51,351 bases of DNA from Chroococcus sp. CMT-3BRIN-NPC107 (lineage in GTDB: Bacteria; Cyanobacteriota; Cyanobacteriia; Cyanobacteriales; Chroococcidiopsidaceae), in contig JAHHGY010000025.1 in assembly GCA_019359635.1 (NCBI GenBank), forward strand, positions 1 through 51,351. Direction: 5' to 3'. Positions within the stretch are counted from its first letter, which is position 1. The number at the start of each line of letters is the position of its first letter. Made by a program: the position numbers and the translations under genes. The notes beneath the pieces are model-generated. The model was not told the origin of the DNA and searched no databases. It saw only the letters and a program-made list of their open reading frames with translations. Shown piece by piece: positions 8,101 to 18,196 of the stretch.

Positions 8101-8913
8101 TTAGGGCTGAATGATTACAGGTTCTCCCGTTCTGCTACTACCAACTACAACAATTTTGGCATTTGTAGATTGGGCTAGTTTTTCATTTGCCTCAATTTGC
8201 TTTAATTGTAAAAGTTTATCGTTGAGTCCTTGAGAAATAATCTGTTGCGAATCGGCAATTCCTCTCGCTTCAATGCGCTTGCGTTCTGCTTCTTTGCGTT
8301 CTTTTTGAATCACAAAATCCATTTGCTGAGTTTGCTGTTCGGCTTGCAATTTATCTTCTACAGCTTGGCTAATTTTTGCTGGTAGTTCTAGCTTTCTTAA
8401 TGGCGTGTCTTCGATAATTATCCCTCTAGGGGTTACAAGTTGGCTCAAAGAGTCGCGGATTTCTTGAGCTAACCTTTGTCTTTCGGAAGTGTACAGAGCT
8501 TTAGCATTATAAGTAGCGGTTACTTTCCGAATTACCGAACGAAATTGCGGAATTAAGATAATTTGCTCGTAATCTGTGCCAATAGTTTGATAAATTTCCT
8601 GCGCCTTTTTTTCGTCCACATGGTAAAGAATACTGACATCTAGCTTAATGTTTAGTCCTTCTTTGGAAGGCGCATCTAGAGTTTCTTTCATTTCTTGAGT
8701 GCGAGTTGAAAACTTGACTACTTGAGATAAAGGATTTTTGAAACTCAAGCCAGGCTTAAGAGTTTGGCTTGAAACAGCACCAAAGCTATCAACAATGCCT
8801 ACATAGCCAGCCGGAACAATAGTAATGGAGCGTAATAACAGCAGTAAAACAGTGATGGAGGTAGTAGTTAAAGCGATCGCAAAAATTGAGTAACGATTAA
8901 TTAGGAGTTTCAT
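8101..8913 (-). CDS. Prohibitin-family SPFH membrane protein
   Basis: The 270-residue protein has one N-terminal membrane helix (about 10-30), then an SPFH/band-7 domain (PAGYVGIVDSFGAVS, then LKPGLSFKNPL) and a charged coiled-coil region (about 190-240: QAEQQTQQMDFVIQKERKEAERKR). It should form large ring assemblies on a membrane, as prohibitins do; cyanobacterial members are found in thylakoid and plasma membranes. Their role is thought to be scaffolding and protease control. Length and order are normal. It is convergent with rlmD and runs the same way as tlyA, which lies 53 bases upstream. Confidence 0.88.
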   Translation of the reverse strand: MKLLINRYSIFAIALTTTSITVLLLLLRSITIVPAGYVGIVDSFGAVSSQTLKPGLSFKNPLSQVVKFSTRTQEMKETLDAPSKEGLNIKLDVSILYHVDEKKAQEIYQTIGTDYEQIILIPQFRSVIRKVTATYNAKALYTSERQRLAQEIRDSLSQLVTPRGIIIEDTPLRKLELPAKISQAVEDKLQAEQQTQQMDFVIQKERKEAERKRIEARGIADSQQIISQGLNDKLLQLKQIEANEKLAQSTNAKIVVVGSSRTGEPVIIQP

Positions 8914-8966
8914 TGTTTTATTTAGCTCTTAATATTAGAGTTCCCAAACTGACGATCGAAATCAAC

Positions 8967-9782
8967 TTAACTATTTTTCAAATCTTGATGAGCCATTTTA
9001 ACTAATTGGTTCACTTCTGTTTGGTCTACAGGCGGTGCTTGGCTATCCATTCCCAACCACAAAAGGTACTCAATATTTCCGGCAGGTCCAACTAGAGGCG
9101 ACCAAGTTAAACCGCAATAAAGCCAGCCAACTTCTAAAGCAGCTTGCAATACATGAAAAATAGCCTCTGCTTGGTCTTTGGGGTCGCGGACAACTCCTTT
9201 TTTGCCAACGCGAGACTTGCCAACTTCAAATTGCGGTTTAACTAGCAATACTGCCTCGCGTGGCGGGGTGAGTAATTGCCATAAAGCAGGCATAACTTTA
9301 GTAAGGGAAATAAATGACACATCTACCACTGTCAAATCGGCTATTTCCGTACCCTCATACAAGTCTTGAGGCTGAAGATAGCGCAAATTGGTACGTTCCG
9401 ATAAAACGACTCGCTCATCGGTACGCAAGCGCCAATCAACTTGTCCGTAGCCAACATCAACGCCGTAGACTTTTTTTGCGCCATTTTGCAGCAGGCAGTC
9501 AGTAAAGCCGCCTGTAGAAATGCCACCATCTAGACAGATTCTATCGGTTACATTAATAGCAAATAGTGATAGAGCCTTAGCAAGTTTTTCGCCACCTCTA
9601 GAAACATAAGGCAACTTTTCTTTAACTTGAATTTGGGCTGTGGTATCGATTTCTGTACCTGCTTTATCGACAATTTGCCCATTTACCCTAACTTCGCCAG
9701 CCTGAATTAGCCTTTGAGCTAGGGCGCGAGAGGAGCATAATTCAAGCTCTACTAATAGAGTATCTAATCGTTGTTTAGGCAA
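8967..9782 (-). CDS. tlyA: TlyA-family rRNA 2'-O-methyltransferase (hemolysin A family)
   Basis: The 271-residue protein begins with an S4 RNA-binding domain (RLDTLLVELELCSSRALAQRLIQ, then GEVRVNGQ). An FtsJ-like SAM methyltransferase domain follows from about 60, with YVSRGGEKLAKAL, DGGISTGGFTDCLLQ and VDVGYGQ. The acidic and lysine residues of the catalytic set appear in VDVSFISLTKVMPAL and LLVKPQFEVG. TlyA enzymes methylate ribose of cytidines in 16S and/or 23S rRNA. There is no signal peptide, and the hemolysin name is historical. The leader (9783-9901) contains a tandem repeat. Confidence 0.88.
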   Translation of the reverse strand: MPKQRLDTLLVELELCSSRALAQRLIQAGEVRVNGQIVDKAGTEIDTTAQIQVKEKLPYVSRGGEKLAKALSLFAINVTDRICLDGGISTGGFTDCLLQNGAKKVYGVDVGYGQVDWRLRTDERVVLSERTNLRYLQPQDLYEGTEIADLTVVDVSFISLTKVMPALWQLLTPPREAVLLVKPQFEVGKSRVGKKGVVRDPKDQAEAIFHVLQAALEVGWLYCGLTWSPLVGPAGNIEYLLWLGMDSQAPPVDQTEVNQLVKMAHQDLKNS

Positions 9783-9795
9783 AGAGTTGTATGGA

Positions 9796-9901
9796 GATTA
9801 AAGTATTAAACGAGTTTTGTTAAAATTTCCGCAACTAAGTTGTTTAAGAATTAAAGTACCAAACGAATTTTGTCAAAACTTTCGCAGACTAGGTCGTTTA
9901 C
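9796..9901. repeat. Two diverged tandem copies of a ~53-base unit
   Basis: Unit 1 (9796-9847) and unit 2 (9848-9901) share the frame TTAAAGTA, AAACGA, TTTTGT, AAAA and CGCA...AGGTCGTTTA-like blocks in the same order. A third partial copy (CGAATTT...GTTTACGAA) follows to about 9920. The repeat lies directly upstream of tlyA and could be its leader or old duplicated sequence. No protein is convincing here. Confidence 0.65.
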
Positions 9902-10038
9902 GAATTTAGCGGTTTACGAATATGACACTTTTGCAGGGGGTTTGGGCGGCATCTTTAAGGGAGGAATAATTGCCCCGCAAAATGTCTTAGGAGGCGAAAA
10001 GCGGGTATGGCTATTCTTTCCGCTTTGTTGCCATTGGG

Positions 10039-10061
10039 TTTGGGGGGTCTGCCCCCCCAAA
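10039..10061. terminator. G/C-rich hairpin between tlyA and glgP
   Basis: TTTGGGGGG (10039-10047), loop TCTG, then a run of seven C and AAA form a 9-pair stem of high stability. It lies 26 bases past the glgP stop on the minus strand. There is no T run, so it may be a factor-assisted stop or a dispersed repeat rather than a classic terminator. Confidence 0.45.
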
Positions 10062-10086
10062 TCTTGGTTCTTCTTAGAAGAAACTT

Positions 10087-12672
10087 TTAATAAGCCCACA
10101 GAATCAAGCGAGGTTCGTAAGGACTAGACAAGTATTCGTGCTGCGGTAGTACGCGCAAAGACAAACCCTGTAAACCAGAGTGAGTATAAACAATATCTGC
10201 CGTATAAACGCAACTACCATTGGAATCTTGCCCTTGGTACTCCATAACTACCGAAACACCATTAACAATGTCACCATTAGTATCAATAGCACCTTGATAA
10301 AGCTCCACTTGAATATCATTAGGAGTTAAAGTTGCCAAATCAATTTTTGCTTTAACCGTAATAGTTTGGTCTACCTTCACATCCGCCGTATCGGAGATAT
10401 CAATACTAGCAATTTTGATGTTGTACCAATGGTCAACTAAATTAGCTTTCCACGTCGCTAACTCGTGGGCTGGGGCGTAATGGTTGGCACTTAAACTATG
10501 ATAGCGATCGCTTGCTGGAAAATAAGCCCTTGTAGCGTACTCGCTCACCATCCGCTCGGTATTAAAAAACGGACAATTGAGCCGAATCGCGTCCTTCATT
10601 TTTGCTACCCACTGACGCGGTAAACCTTCACTATCGCGGTTGTAAAACAAAGGCACTACATCTTGCTCGATTAAATCGTACAAAGCATTTGCCTCTATTT
10701 CATCTTGATACATGGGGTCTTCGTAATTTTCCCCATGTCCAATCGCCCAACCCGTACGCACATAATCAGCTTCATCCCACCAGCCATCTAATACGCTCAA
10801 ATTTGGCAACCCATTCATCGATGCTTTCATACCGCTAGTACCCGAAGCTTCGCGAGGACGACGAGGAGTATTAAGCCAAACATCACATCCAGCCACCAAT
10901 AACCGCGCTACATGGATATCGTAATTAGGTACAAATACCACTTGCTTAGACAAACCTTGTTCGCGGATAAAGTGATTAATATCGCGGATTAACTCTTTAC
11001 CAGGAATATCTTTAGGATGCGCTTTTCCAGAAATCACAAATTGGACGCGGCGGTCTTTATTGCCTGCTAAAATTCGCTTGCATCGCTCCAAGTCTCGCAT
11101 CCACAATGTAGCCCTTTTGTAAGTAGCAAAACGACGGGCAAAACCAATCGTTAATACCGAAGGATCTAGCGCTTCTTGAGCTTGGGCAATTTCTGCCGGA
11201 CTTGCACCGCGATCGCTTAAATGTTTTACTAAATGTTCTCGCACAAACACTACCATATCCAAACGGCAGCGCTCGTGATTGCGCCACAATTCCTCATCGG
11301 GGATTGTGTTTATTCGCTCCCACAATGGGCTATTTACCGGGGCTGACGACCACTTTGGTCCTAAGTAGCGATCGTACAAAGTTTGAGTAGCGCTAGCAAC
11401 ACAACTACGGGCGTGAACGCCATTAGTAATGGCGGTAATCGGTACTTCTTGAACGGGTAAATTCTGCCACAAACCTCTAAACATTCCCCGCGATACTACC
11501 CCGTGCAATTGAGCAACACCATTGGCAAAGGTTGCCGTTTTTAGTGCCAACACTGCCATACTAAAGGGCGAAGTTAGATCCCCAGTATTCTCGCGCCCTA
11601 AACCCAACAATTGATCTTTAGTTAAACCAAAAACTTCCGCATAATGCCCCAAATAATACAAGGTTTTATCGGGTGCAAACAAGTCAATGCCCGCAGGTAC
11701 GGGAGTATGAGTTGTAAAAATATTACTTGAAGCTACTAACTGTCTTGCTTGGTCGTACTTTAAACCTTCTTCTTGAATCAACATCCTCGTCCGCTCTAAA
11801 GCCGAGAAAGCCGCGTGTCCCTCGTTCATGTGATAAGCTGTCACCTTCAAGCCCAAAGCTTTGAGCATTCGTACCCCACCAACTCCCAACATAATTTCTT
11901 GGTGGATACGCATATCAATATCACCACCGTAAAGTTGGTCTGTGATGTCATGATCGTAAGGATTGTTTGGCTCGATATTTGTATCTAAAAGGTACAAAGG
12001 TACTGTTCCTACCTGCACCCGCCAAACTCTAGCGTAAACCGTGCGTCCTGGGTAATCTACCTCAATTTGCAATTGGGAACCATCAGCATTACGTTCTAAA
12101 TGCAACGGCATATTGTAAAAATCATTGATGGGGTAGCGCTCTTGCTGCCAACCATCGGCGTTGAGATACTGAGCAAAGTATCCTTGCTGATAGAGTAAGC
12201 CCACTCCTACTAGCGGTAAACCCAAATCGCTCGCCGACTTTAAGTGATCTCCCGCTAAAACTCCCAAACCTCCAGAATAAATTGGCAAGCAATCAACTAG
12301 CCCAAATTCGGCAGAAAAATAAGCAAAACATTCTTGGGCGTATTTATCCGTTTTATTTTCTGTTCCTTGCGTCCGATGTTTATCGTACCAGCTACGCTCT
12401 TGCAAATAATCTTCCAACTGACGGGCGGCTCTGTCCATTTGAGCCAAAAAGCCCTCATCTTCTACAACTTCTTGCAAACGCACCTGGCTAATATTGCCCA
12501 GCATATAAACGGGATTGTGACGGCTGACTTCCCAAAGGTCTGGATCTAAGCGGCGAAATAAGTCTTTACTCTCAGCATTCCAATCCCAGTGGAGATTGTA
12601 AGCCAACGGGCGCAAGCTTTCTAGGCGAGATGGCAAAGAAGGAGAAACGTTAAAAGTACGAATTGGTTGCAT
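10087..12672 (-). CDS. glgP: Alpha-glucan (glycogen) phosphorylase, DUF3417 type
   Basis: The 861-residue protein belongs to the alpha-glucan phosphorylase branch with an N-terminal DUF3417 segment (about 10-120: LESLRPLAYNLHWDWN). It cleaves glycogen with phosphate to give glucose-1-phosphate, using PLP. The active-site block RPREASGTSGMKASMNGLPNLS, in two adjoining parts, carries the PLP lysine. Other family marks are YFSAEFGL, YSGGLGVLAGDHLKSASDLG and AYHMNEGHAAF. The last ~100 residues form a beta-rich domain. It uses ATG at 12672. The gene is single, with about 220 bases to psbI upstream. Confidence 0.92.
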   Translation of the reverse strand: MQPIRTFNVSPSLPSRLESLRPLAYNLHWDWNAESKDLFRRLDPDLWEVSRHNPVYMLGNISQVRLQEVVEDEGFLAQMDRAARQLEDYLQERSWYDKHRTQGTENKTDKYAQECFAYFSAEFGLVDCLPIYSGGLGVLAGDHLKSASDLGLPLVGVGLLYQQGYFAQYLNADGWQQERYPINDFYNMPLHLERNADGSQLQIEVDYPGRTVYARVWRVQVGTVPLYLLDTNIEPNNPYDHDITDQLYGGDIDMRIHQEIMLGVGGVRMLKALGLKVTAYHMNEGHAAFSALERTRMLIQEEGLKYDQARQLVASSNIFTTHTPVPAGIDLFAPDKTLYYLGHYAEVFGLTKDQLLGLGRENTGDLTSPFSMAVLALKTATFANGVAQLHGVVSRGMFRGLWQNLPVQEVPITAITNGVHARSCVASATQTLYDRYLGPKWSSAPVNSPLWERINTIPDEELWRNHERCRLDMVVFVREHLVKHLSDRGASPAEIAQAQEALDPSVLTIGFARRFATYKRATLWMRDLERCKRILAGNKDRRVQFVISGKAHPKDIPGKELIRDINHFIREQGLSKQVVFVPNYDIHVARLLVAGCDVWLNTPRRPREASGTSGMKASMNGLPNLSVLDGWWDEADYVRTGWAIGHGENYEDPMYQDEIEANALYDLIEQDVVPLFYNRDSEGLPRQWVAKMKDAIRLNCPFFNTERMVSEYATRAYFPASDRYHSLSANHYAPAHELATWKANLVDHWYNIKIASIDISDTADVKVDQTITVKAKIDLATLTPNDIQVELYQGAIDTNGDIVNGVSVVMEYQGQDSNGSCVYTADIVYTHSGLQGLSLRVLPQHEYLSSPYEPRLILWAY

Positions 12673-12892
12673 GGGTTGATAGGAATTTAAGAAAGGTGAT
12701 TATGGTTATTGTTTACTTGGTTCTACCTTGAATTGGCAACTGTTGATACTTTTACTGGGTAAAAAAGATTTATTTGGATGATTTTTTTATTTATCTGACA
12801 ACTCTAGTACGATCGCGCCGCAGAAAAATAGACGAATCTTTCGGTATTATAAGAAAGCTATCTGCTTAATATTTATTGCGGAGATAAATTCT

Positions 12893-13009
12893 GTGGTCAC
12901 TCTCAAAATAGCTGTGTATATTGTTGTTGGTATATTTGTCGCAATGTTCTTCTTTGGCTTCTTGTCCAACGATCCTGCTCGCAATCCCAGCCGTCGCGAT
13001 TTAGAATAA
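12893..13009 (+). CDS. psbI: Photosystem II reaction centre protein I, PsbI
   Basis: This is a 38-codon gene. After the start it reads [11 protein letters not shown], a single membrane helix follows, and the tail is [16 protein letters not shown]. That is the full PsbI layout of 35-38 residues with the conserved basic C-terminus. PsbI sits beside D1 and CP43 and helps early PSII assembly. The start is GTG at 12893, where most relatives use ATG; a good ribosome site (GCGGAG, 12878-12883) lies about 9 bases before it. No in-frame ATG could replace it. The gene is alone between glgP (divergent) and the LptD-like gene. Confidence 0.93.
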   Translation: MVTLKIAVYIVVGIFVAMFFFGFLSNDPARNPSRRDLE

Positions 13010-13122
13010 GTCTGTTTTAGTTCTTACTTTACAGACGAACATAACTAACTTAAGAGGCGGTTGCCAGTATGGTTGAATTAATGCTGCCGGGCTGATGATT
13101 CGCTAACAACTTCTGCTCAAAT

Positions 13123-15564
13123 ATGCCCTACCCATTACCTTCGTCTGCACCGCCTCCTATTGTTCAAGTAGAAAGCGATCGCGCTACTACTTCCCAGCAA
13201 TCAATTCTCGAACCAAAGCCAGAAACCAATCAACTGGTAACTCTAAATACTGCGAAGTCGCCTTTACCAACTTCTTTACAAGCCTCTAAAAGCGCCGCAG
13301 GGCTAGGCAAACCTATCAGTATTGATTCTGCCCTACAAGGCTCGACAACGCCTGCTCAAGACAGCGAAACTACAAACTCAACTAGCAAAATCCAAGCATC
13401 TGTTGAATTATTAGCACAAGCTCCAGCTTCCACAACTGAAATTCACAGCCCTGAAATCGTTCCAAGAAGCGTAGAAACCCAGCCTTCGCCAGTAGTAGTA
13501 GAAACGCCCCTAGAAACCCAAATACCCCCGACCACCCAAAGCGTAGAAACCCAGCCTTCGCCAGTAGTAGTAGAAACGCCGCCCTTAGAAACCCAAATAC
13601 CCCCGACCACCCAAAGCGTAGAAACGCCCGTAGAAATCCAAACACCAACAGAAACCGCACCTAGCCCAGGCAACCCTAGTAACGTTGCTCCAGTAAGTAG
13701 CAGAATTGTAGAATTAAATGCCGATCGCCAGGAGTACGACGAGCAAAGACAAATTGTTACCGCCGAAGGCAACGTGATATTAAGACTAAATGGTGGGGTA
13801 ATAGACGCTAATAGCTTGCAAGTAAATTTGTCTAACCGCATTGCTGTAGGACAAGGAAATGTAGCCGTAACTCGTGGCGAACAAGTGCTGCGGGGCGAAA
13901 GGTTTACCTACAACTTCGTGCAAAATACTGGAGAATTGCTCAATGCTAGTGGAGAAATTTTTATTCCTAGCGCTAGTCAAGACCTTTCAGTTAATTTAGC
14001 AACCGATGTCAGTGCTGGAGGAGTAAGAGCAAATCCGCCGAGCGATCGCATTACCGCCAATCAACCAAGACAAGATGTTACAAGTACGGGTGGAATTGGC
14101 GTTAGTGTAGGCGGCAGTGGAAACATCAACAATATAGCTTTACCGCAAAAAGGGGGTGAAGTTCGCCGCTTGAGTTTTCAAGCCCAGCAAGTGCAATTTT
14201 ACCCCGAAGGTTGGCAAGCTCAAAATGTCAGAATTACCAACGATCCCTTTGCGCCACCAGAACTAGAATTAAGAGCCGATACCGTTACGCTAGTACGAGA
14301 AACACCCCAAAGAGATCGTATTGTTACCAGTCGCCAGCGTTTAGTATTTGACCAAGGGCTATCAATTCCTATTCCCAAAGACGAAACTGTCATCGATCGC
14401 AGCGAAAGAGACGTTACACCAGGATTGTTTCAAGTTGGCTTAGATAGTGACGAACGCGGTGGAGTCTTTATCGAGCGCAGCTTCAGCCCTATTAATAGCG
14501 AACAAGTGCAGTTAACGGTCACGCCGCAGTTTTTTACTCAAGCAGCAGTGTTAGAGAGCGGTGGCAACGTCCTCGATCCTGATTTATATGGTTTGAGATC
14601 GAAGTTACAAGTAAACTTGGGAGAACGTACTCAAGCTAGAGGTAGAGCTTCAATTACTAGCTTAGACTTTAGCCAATTAGAAGACAATTTACGGGCAAGT
14701 TTACGCCTTAGTCAATCTATAGGTGACGCTGCAAGACCCCATATATTGACCGCAGAATATAGCTACCGCGATCGCTTGTTTAATGGTAGTCTCGGCTATC
14801 AAACAGTGCAAAGCAGTCTAGGGGGGGTTTTGACTTCACCAGTAATTGCTTTAGGAAATACAGGCGTTGCTTTAAGCTATCAAGGGGGGGCGCAATTGAT
14901 TAATGCCGAAAGCGATCGCGCAGACTTGTTAGAGGATGAAGATAGCGATCGCATTTCTTTAAGTCGTCTGCAAGGAAGCATCGCCTTCAATCGTGGCTTT
15001 TCTCTTTGGCGAGGACAAGCAATAGCCTCTACTCCTACTGAGGGGCTGCGGTATACCCCCGCGCCAGTAATTCCTTATGTCAGCTTATTTACAGGTCTAA
15101 AAGGAGTTAGCAGCTTTTACAGTAGCGGTGATAGTCAAAATACAATTACGGGAACTATTGGCATCCAAGGACAATTTGGACATTTTTCGCGGAGATTTTT
15201 TGACTATACGGGCTTTAACGTCAGCTTTTCTCAAGATATTCGGAGCGGATTATCGCCCTTTTTATTCGATCGCTCGGTAGATAACAAAGTTCTCGATCTT
15301 AGTTTGGTTCAACAAATTTACGGGCCTTTTCGCTTTGGTATCCAAGCTTCGCTCAACTTAGACACGGGAGAAAATATCAGCACCGATTACGTTTTAGAAT
15401 ACAGCCGCCGCACCTATGGCGTTGCTTTGCGCTACAACCCCGTATTGGCATTGGGTTCATTAAGTTTGCGGATTAGCGATTTTAATTGGAGTGGTGGTAG
15501 TAATTTATTTTCTGATTCTGAGGTGCAGCCAGTTTTAAATGGAGTGCGCCAAACTAATGACTAA
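13123..15564 (+). CDS. DUF3769 outer-membrane LPS-assembly (LptD-like) protein
   Basis: The 813-residue protein matches the cyanobacterial DUF3769 family. A low-complexity Pro/Thr/Glu/Gln region (1-190) leads to an LptA/OstA-like beta domain (about 193-290: [27 protein letters not shown], in short blocks) and a large C-terminal beta-barrel with alternating polar and hydrophobic strands. These proteins are held to be the cyanobacterial LptD, receiving lipopolysaccharide at the outer membrane. No classical signal peptide is seen after the chosen ATG, which fits some family members but could mean a start further upstream or unusual export. The Pro-rich part contains a 72-75-base tandem repeat. 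Its end overlaps convergent purE by 11 bases. Confidence 0.83.
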   Translation: MPYPLPSSAPPPIVQVESDRATTSQQSILEPKPETNQLVTLNTAKSPLPTSLQASKSAAGLGKPISIDSALQGSTTPAQDSETTNSTSKIQASVELLAQAPASTTEIHSPEIVPRSVETQPSPVVVETPLETQIPPTTQSVETQPSPVVVETPPLETQIPPTTQSVETPVEIQTPTETAPSPGNPSNVAPVSSRIVELNADRQEYDEQRQIVTAEGNVILRLNGGVIDANSLQVNLSNRIAVGQGNVAVTRGEQVLRGERFTYNFVQNTGELLNASGEIFIPSASQDLSVNLATDVSAGGVRANPPSDRITANQPRQDVTSTGGIGVSVGGSGNINNIALPQKGGEVRRLSFQAQQVQFYPEGWQAQNVRITNDPFAPPELELRADTVTLVRETPQRDRIVTSRQRLVFDQGLSIPIPKDETVIDRSERDVTPGLFQVGLDSDERGGVFIERSFSPINSEQVQLTVTPQFFTQAAVLESGGNVLDPDLYGLRSKLQVNLGERTQARGRASITSLDFSQLEDNLRASLRLSQSIGDAARPHILTAEYSYRDRLFNGSLGYQTVQSSLGGVLTSPVIALGNTGVALSYQGGAQLINAESDRADLLEDEDSDRISLSRLQGSIAFNRGFSLWRGQAIASTPTEGLRYTPAPVIPYVSLFTGLKGVSSFYSSGDSQNTITGTIGIQGQFGHFSRRFFDYTGFNVSFSQDIRSGLSPFLFDRSVDNKVLDLSLVQQIYGPFRFGIQASLNLDTGENISTDYVLEYSRRTYGVALRYNPVLALGSLSLRISDFNWSGGSNLFSDSEVQPVLNGVRQTND
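13471..13617 (+). repeat. In-gene tandem repeat of 72-75 bases
   Basis: Copy 1 (13471-13542) and copy 2 (13543-13617) are almost identical; copy 2 has one extra codon. Each encodes [13 protein letters not shown] and [11 protein letters not shown]-like text. A shorter third copy follows from 13618. The period is a multiple of three, so the repeat only lengthens the periplasmic Pro-rich linker. This kind of repeat can change copy number by slippage. Confidence 0.85.
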
Positions 15565-16078
15565 AGTTAGCTAGATATTTTTGATAGCCAATTGCTTCGA
15601 GTTTTGTTTGTTTATCTAAAACAGATTGCGCTAAAGTTTGGCGGTAGGTTTGAACTTTCTCTAGTAGTTCGCTTTGAGAAGTTGCTAGAATTTGAATCGC
15701 TAATAAGCCAGCATTTTTAGCATTACCAATCGCTACTGTAGCCACAGGAATACCCGCAGGCATTTGGACAATAGAATACAGCGAATCAAGTCCTTGTAAG
15801 TGGCGGCTAGGGACGGGAACGCCAATTACAGGCAACGGAGTTAAAGCTGCAACCATACCAGGTAAATGCGCCGCACCACCCGCACCAGCGATAATTACTT
15901 TAATCCCACGCTTGTGAGCTTCTTTGGCGTATTCAAACATCCTTTCGGGAGTACGATGGGCGGAAATAATTGCAACTTCGGTGGGTAGATCAAATTCCTG
16001 GCAAATTGCGATCGCGTCCTGCATAATCGGCAAATCTGAATCGCTGCCCATAATAATACCGATTAGTGGTGAAGTCAT
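15554..16078 (-). CDS. purE: N5-carboxyaminoimidazole ribonucleotide mutase, PurE class I
   Basis: The 174-residue protein is a standard class I PurE. It has GSDSDLPIM (11-19), the catalytic His41 in SAHRTPERM, the glycine-rich [11 protein letters not shown] and [10 protein letters not shown]. It converts N5-CAIR to CAIR in purine synthesis; PurK would be encoded elsewhere. Length is normal. The 3' end overlaps the convergent LptD-like gene by 11 bases. Upstream, nagA is divergent with only about 34 bases between starts, so both promoters must overlap each other or the genes. Confidence 0.95.
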   Translation of the reverse strand: MTSPLIGIIMGSDSDLPIMQDAIAICQEFDLPTEVAIISAHRTPERMFEYAKEAHKRGIKVIIAGAGGAAHLPGMVAALTPLPVIGVPVPSRHLQGLDSLYSIVQMPAGIPVATVAIGNAKNAGLLAIQILATSQSELLEKVQTYRQTLAQSVLDKQTKLEAIGYQKYLANFSH

Positions 16079-16112
16079 AAAATAAAATATTGCTGTAGTG
16101 GTGGCTAGATCG

Positions 16113-17318
16113 ATGAATAATGCCTATTCTTCCTTGGATATTATCAATGCTCGCGTACCGGGCTGTACAGGTTTGCAGAAAATTGAGATTGATTCTCAAG
16201 GCAAAATTGCTCAAATCTTACCCATTAGCGAACTCACAAATAGACAAGTATTAGACGTAGCTGGCGATTGGATTTCTTTGGGCGGCGTAGATTTACAGAT
16301 TAATGGGGCGCTAGGTTTAGCATTTACCGATCTTCAGGCACAAAAAGATAGCGAATTATTATCAAAAATATGTTACTTTCTCTGGCAGCAAGGGGTAGAT
16401 AGCTTTGTCCCTACTCTAGTTACAACTTCTATAGAAAATATTAAACGAGTTCTCGCTACCCTTACTGATTTTATCGAGAGTCAAAAATCCACGCCTCAAC
16501 CAACCGCGCAAATTCTGGGAGTGCATTTAGAAGGGCCATTTTTAAACCCGCAAAAGCGCGGCGCACACCCCGCAGAATATTTATTACCACTAACTATTGA
16601 CAACTTAAAACTTATTTTGGGCGAAAATGCGGCGATCGCCAAAATCATCACCTTAGCGCCCGAACTAGACCCCCAAGAGCAAACAATCCCTTACTTAAAG
16701 AAGTTAGACATTACGGTTAGTTTAGGTCACTCCCTAGCCACCGCAGCCCAAGCAAAACGAGCTTTTGAATTAGGCGCATCAATGGTTACTCATGCCTTCA
16801 ATGCGATGCCATCTCTGCATCATCGAGAACCAGGATTGCTCGGACAAGCTTTAGTAACTCCTGGTGTGAAATGCGGTTTTATTGCCGACGGACAGCACAT
16901 CTGTCCCACTATGATTCAGGTTTTGCTCGCTGCAAGCAACTACGAACAAGGATTATTTTTAGTTAGCGACGCTTTAGCACCGCTCGGATTACCCGATGGC
17001 GTTTACCCTTGGGATACCAGGCAAATAACTGTTACAGGCGGTACAGCACGACTACCCGACAATACCTTATCTGGCACGACTTTACCATTATTTACCGGAG
17101 TTCAAAATTTAGTTAAATGGGGTATCTGTGAAGTAGAAAGTGCGGTTTCTCTTGCTACAAGTTCACCTAGAGAGGCAATTAATATTTATAGTGGACTTGA
17201 AAATGCTTTTGCTCACAACCTAATTCGTTGGCATTGCGATCGCTCCACCAAAAATCTAACTTGGCAGAGGCTAACCGATGCTTCTACTTTTGCATATCGC
17301 CAGTTAGTCAGTCTCTAG
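16113..17318 (+). CDS. nagA: N-acetylglucosamine-6-phosphate deacetylase
   Basis: About 401 residues from ATG 16113; GTG codons at 16098 and 16101 are in frame but the ATG is the better start and leaves room for the divergent purE. The amidohydrolase fold carries [16 protein letters not shown] (about 145-160), [12 protein letters not shown] with its metal-site His, [16 protein letters not shown], and the catalytic Asp in VSDALAPLG. The enzyme removes acetate from GlcNAc-6-P, which links peptidoglycan sugar recycling to glycolysis. There is no nagB or transporter nearby. The chlM gene follows after 50 bases on the same strand. Confidence 0.9.
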   Translation: MNNAYSSLDIINARVPGCTGLQKIEIDSQGKIAQILPISELTNRQVLDVAGDWISLGGVDLQINGALGLAFTDLQAQKDSELLSKICYFLWQQGVDSFVPTLVTTSIENIKRVLATLTDFIESQKSTPQPTAQILGVHLEGPFLNPQKRGAHPAEYLLPLTIDNLKLILGENAAIAKIITLAPELDPQEQTIPYLKKLDITVSLGHSLATAAQAKRAFELGASMVTHAFNAMPSLHHREPGLLGQALVTPGVKCGFIADGQHICPTMIQVLLAASNYEQGLFLVSDALAPLGLPDGVYPWDTRQITVTGGTARLPDNTLSGTTLPLFTGVQNLVKWGICEVESAVSLATSSPREAINIYSGLENAFAHNLIRWHCDRSTKNLTWQRLTDASTFAYRQLVSL

Positions 17319-17368
17319 CACCTCGATAAATGCTAAGTTAAACCCTTGGAAAGCATAAAACCAAATTC

Positions 17369-18052
17369 ATGAACCCAGCAGACGATAAAACTATTGTTAA
17401 AGAATATTTTAACTCCACCGGATTCGATCGCTGGCGGCGAATTTACGGCGACGGCGAAGTTAACAAAGTTCAGTTAGATATTCGTACCGGACACCAACAA
17501 ACCGTTGATACCGTACTCAACTGGCTCAAAACTGACGATTTGACTCAAATGACTATCTGCGATGCTGGGTGTGGTGTAGGTAGTCTGAGCATCCCCCTAG
17601 CCCAAGCTGGCGCCACAGTTTACGGCAGCGATATTTCCGAAAAAATGGTTGCTGAAGCTACCCAAAGAGCCGAAGCCGAATTAGGTAAGACAGATAAACT
17701 CAAATTTACCGTCCAAGACTTAGAAACCCTAAGCGGAAACTATCACACCGTAACTTGCCTAGATGTTTTAATTCACTATCCCCAAAACGAGGCGGATAAA
17801 ATGATTTCTCACCTCGCTTCTATGGCACAATCGCGGCTAATTCTGAGTTTTGCACCCAAAACTTTGGCTTTAAGTTTGCTTAAAAAAATTGGTAGTTTTT
17901 TTCCTGGTGCAAGTAAGGCAACTCGCGCTTACTTGCACCGCGAAGCCGATGTTGTAAAAATTCTAGAAAGTAACGGTTTTGCAATCCAAAGACAAGCAAT
18001 GACTAAGACTAGCTTTTACTTTTCCCGCATCTTAGAAGCTACACGCAAATAA
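17369..18052 (+). CDS. chlM: Magnesium-protoporphyrin IX methyltransferase
   Basis: The 227-residue protein is a SAM-dependent methyltransferase with motif I DAGCGVGSLSIPLA (65-78) and the ChlM/BchM opening VKEYFNSTGFDRWRRIYGDG. The C-terminal part READVVKIL and KTSFYFSRILEA is also typical. It methylates Mg-protoporphyrin IX after Mg-chelatase in chlorophyll synthesis and works at the thylakoid or plasma membrane surface. Length is normal. It may be co-transcribed with nagA (50-base gap), though no function links them. A hairpin at 18063-18087 follows. Confidence 0.93.
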   Translation: MNPADDKTIVKEYFNSTGFDRWRRIYGDGEVNKVQLDIRTGHQQTVDTVLNWLKTDDLTQMTICDAGCGVGSLSIPLAQAGATVYGSDISEKMVAEATQRAEAELGKTDKLKFTVQDLETLSGNYHTVTCLDVLIHYPQNEADKMISHLASMAQSRLILSFAPKTLALSLLKKIGSFFPGASKATRAYLHREADVVKILESNGFAIQRQAMTKTSFYFSRILEATRK

Positions 18053-18062
18053 AGTTAAAATT

Positions 18063-18087
18063 GTGCAAGATGTGTTTGCTCTTGCAC
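18063..18087 (+). terminator. Hairpin after chlM
   Basis: GTGCAAGA (18063-18070) and TCTTGCAC (18080-18087) form a perfect 8-base stem 11 bases after the chlM stop. It is followed by an A/T-rich tract but not a pure T run. Confidence 0.5.
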
Positions 18088-18196
18088 TATTAATTATGAA
18101 GTTTCTTAAAAAAGTGGAGCCTATTATTATTTCAATATTTAAGCACGGATAATAAGCTAGTTATTATTTAAACATTTTTAGAAGCTGGAGACTGTT

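Noticed and set aside
9870-10127. Plus-strand frame of 85 codons
   Set aside because: It crosses the tandem repeat and a G/C hairpin, and the translated text is low in complexity.
13471-13660. CRISPR-like regular repeat
   Set aside because: The copies are directly joined with no spacers and are coding, so it is an in-gene tandem repeat.
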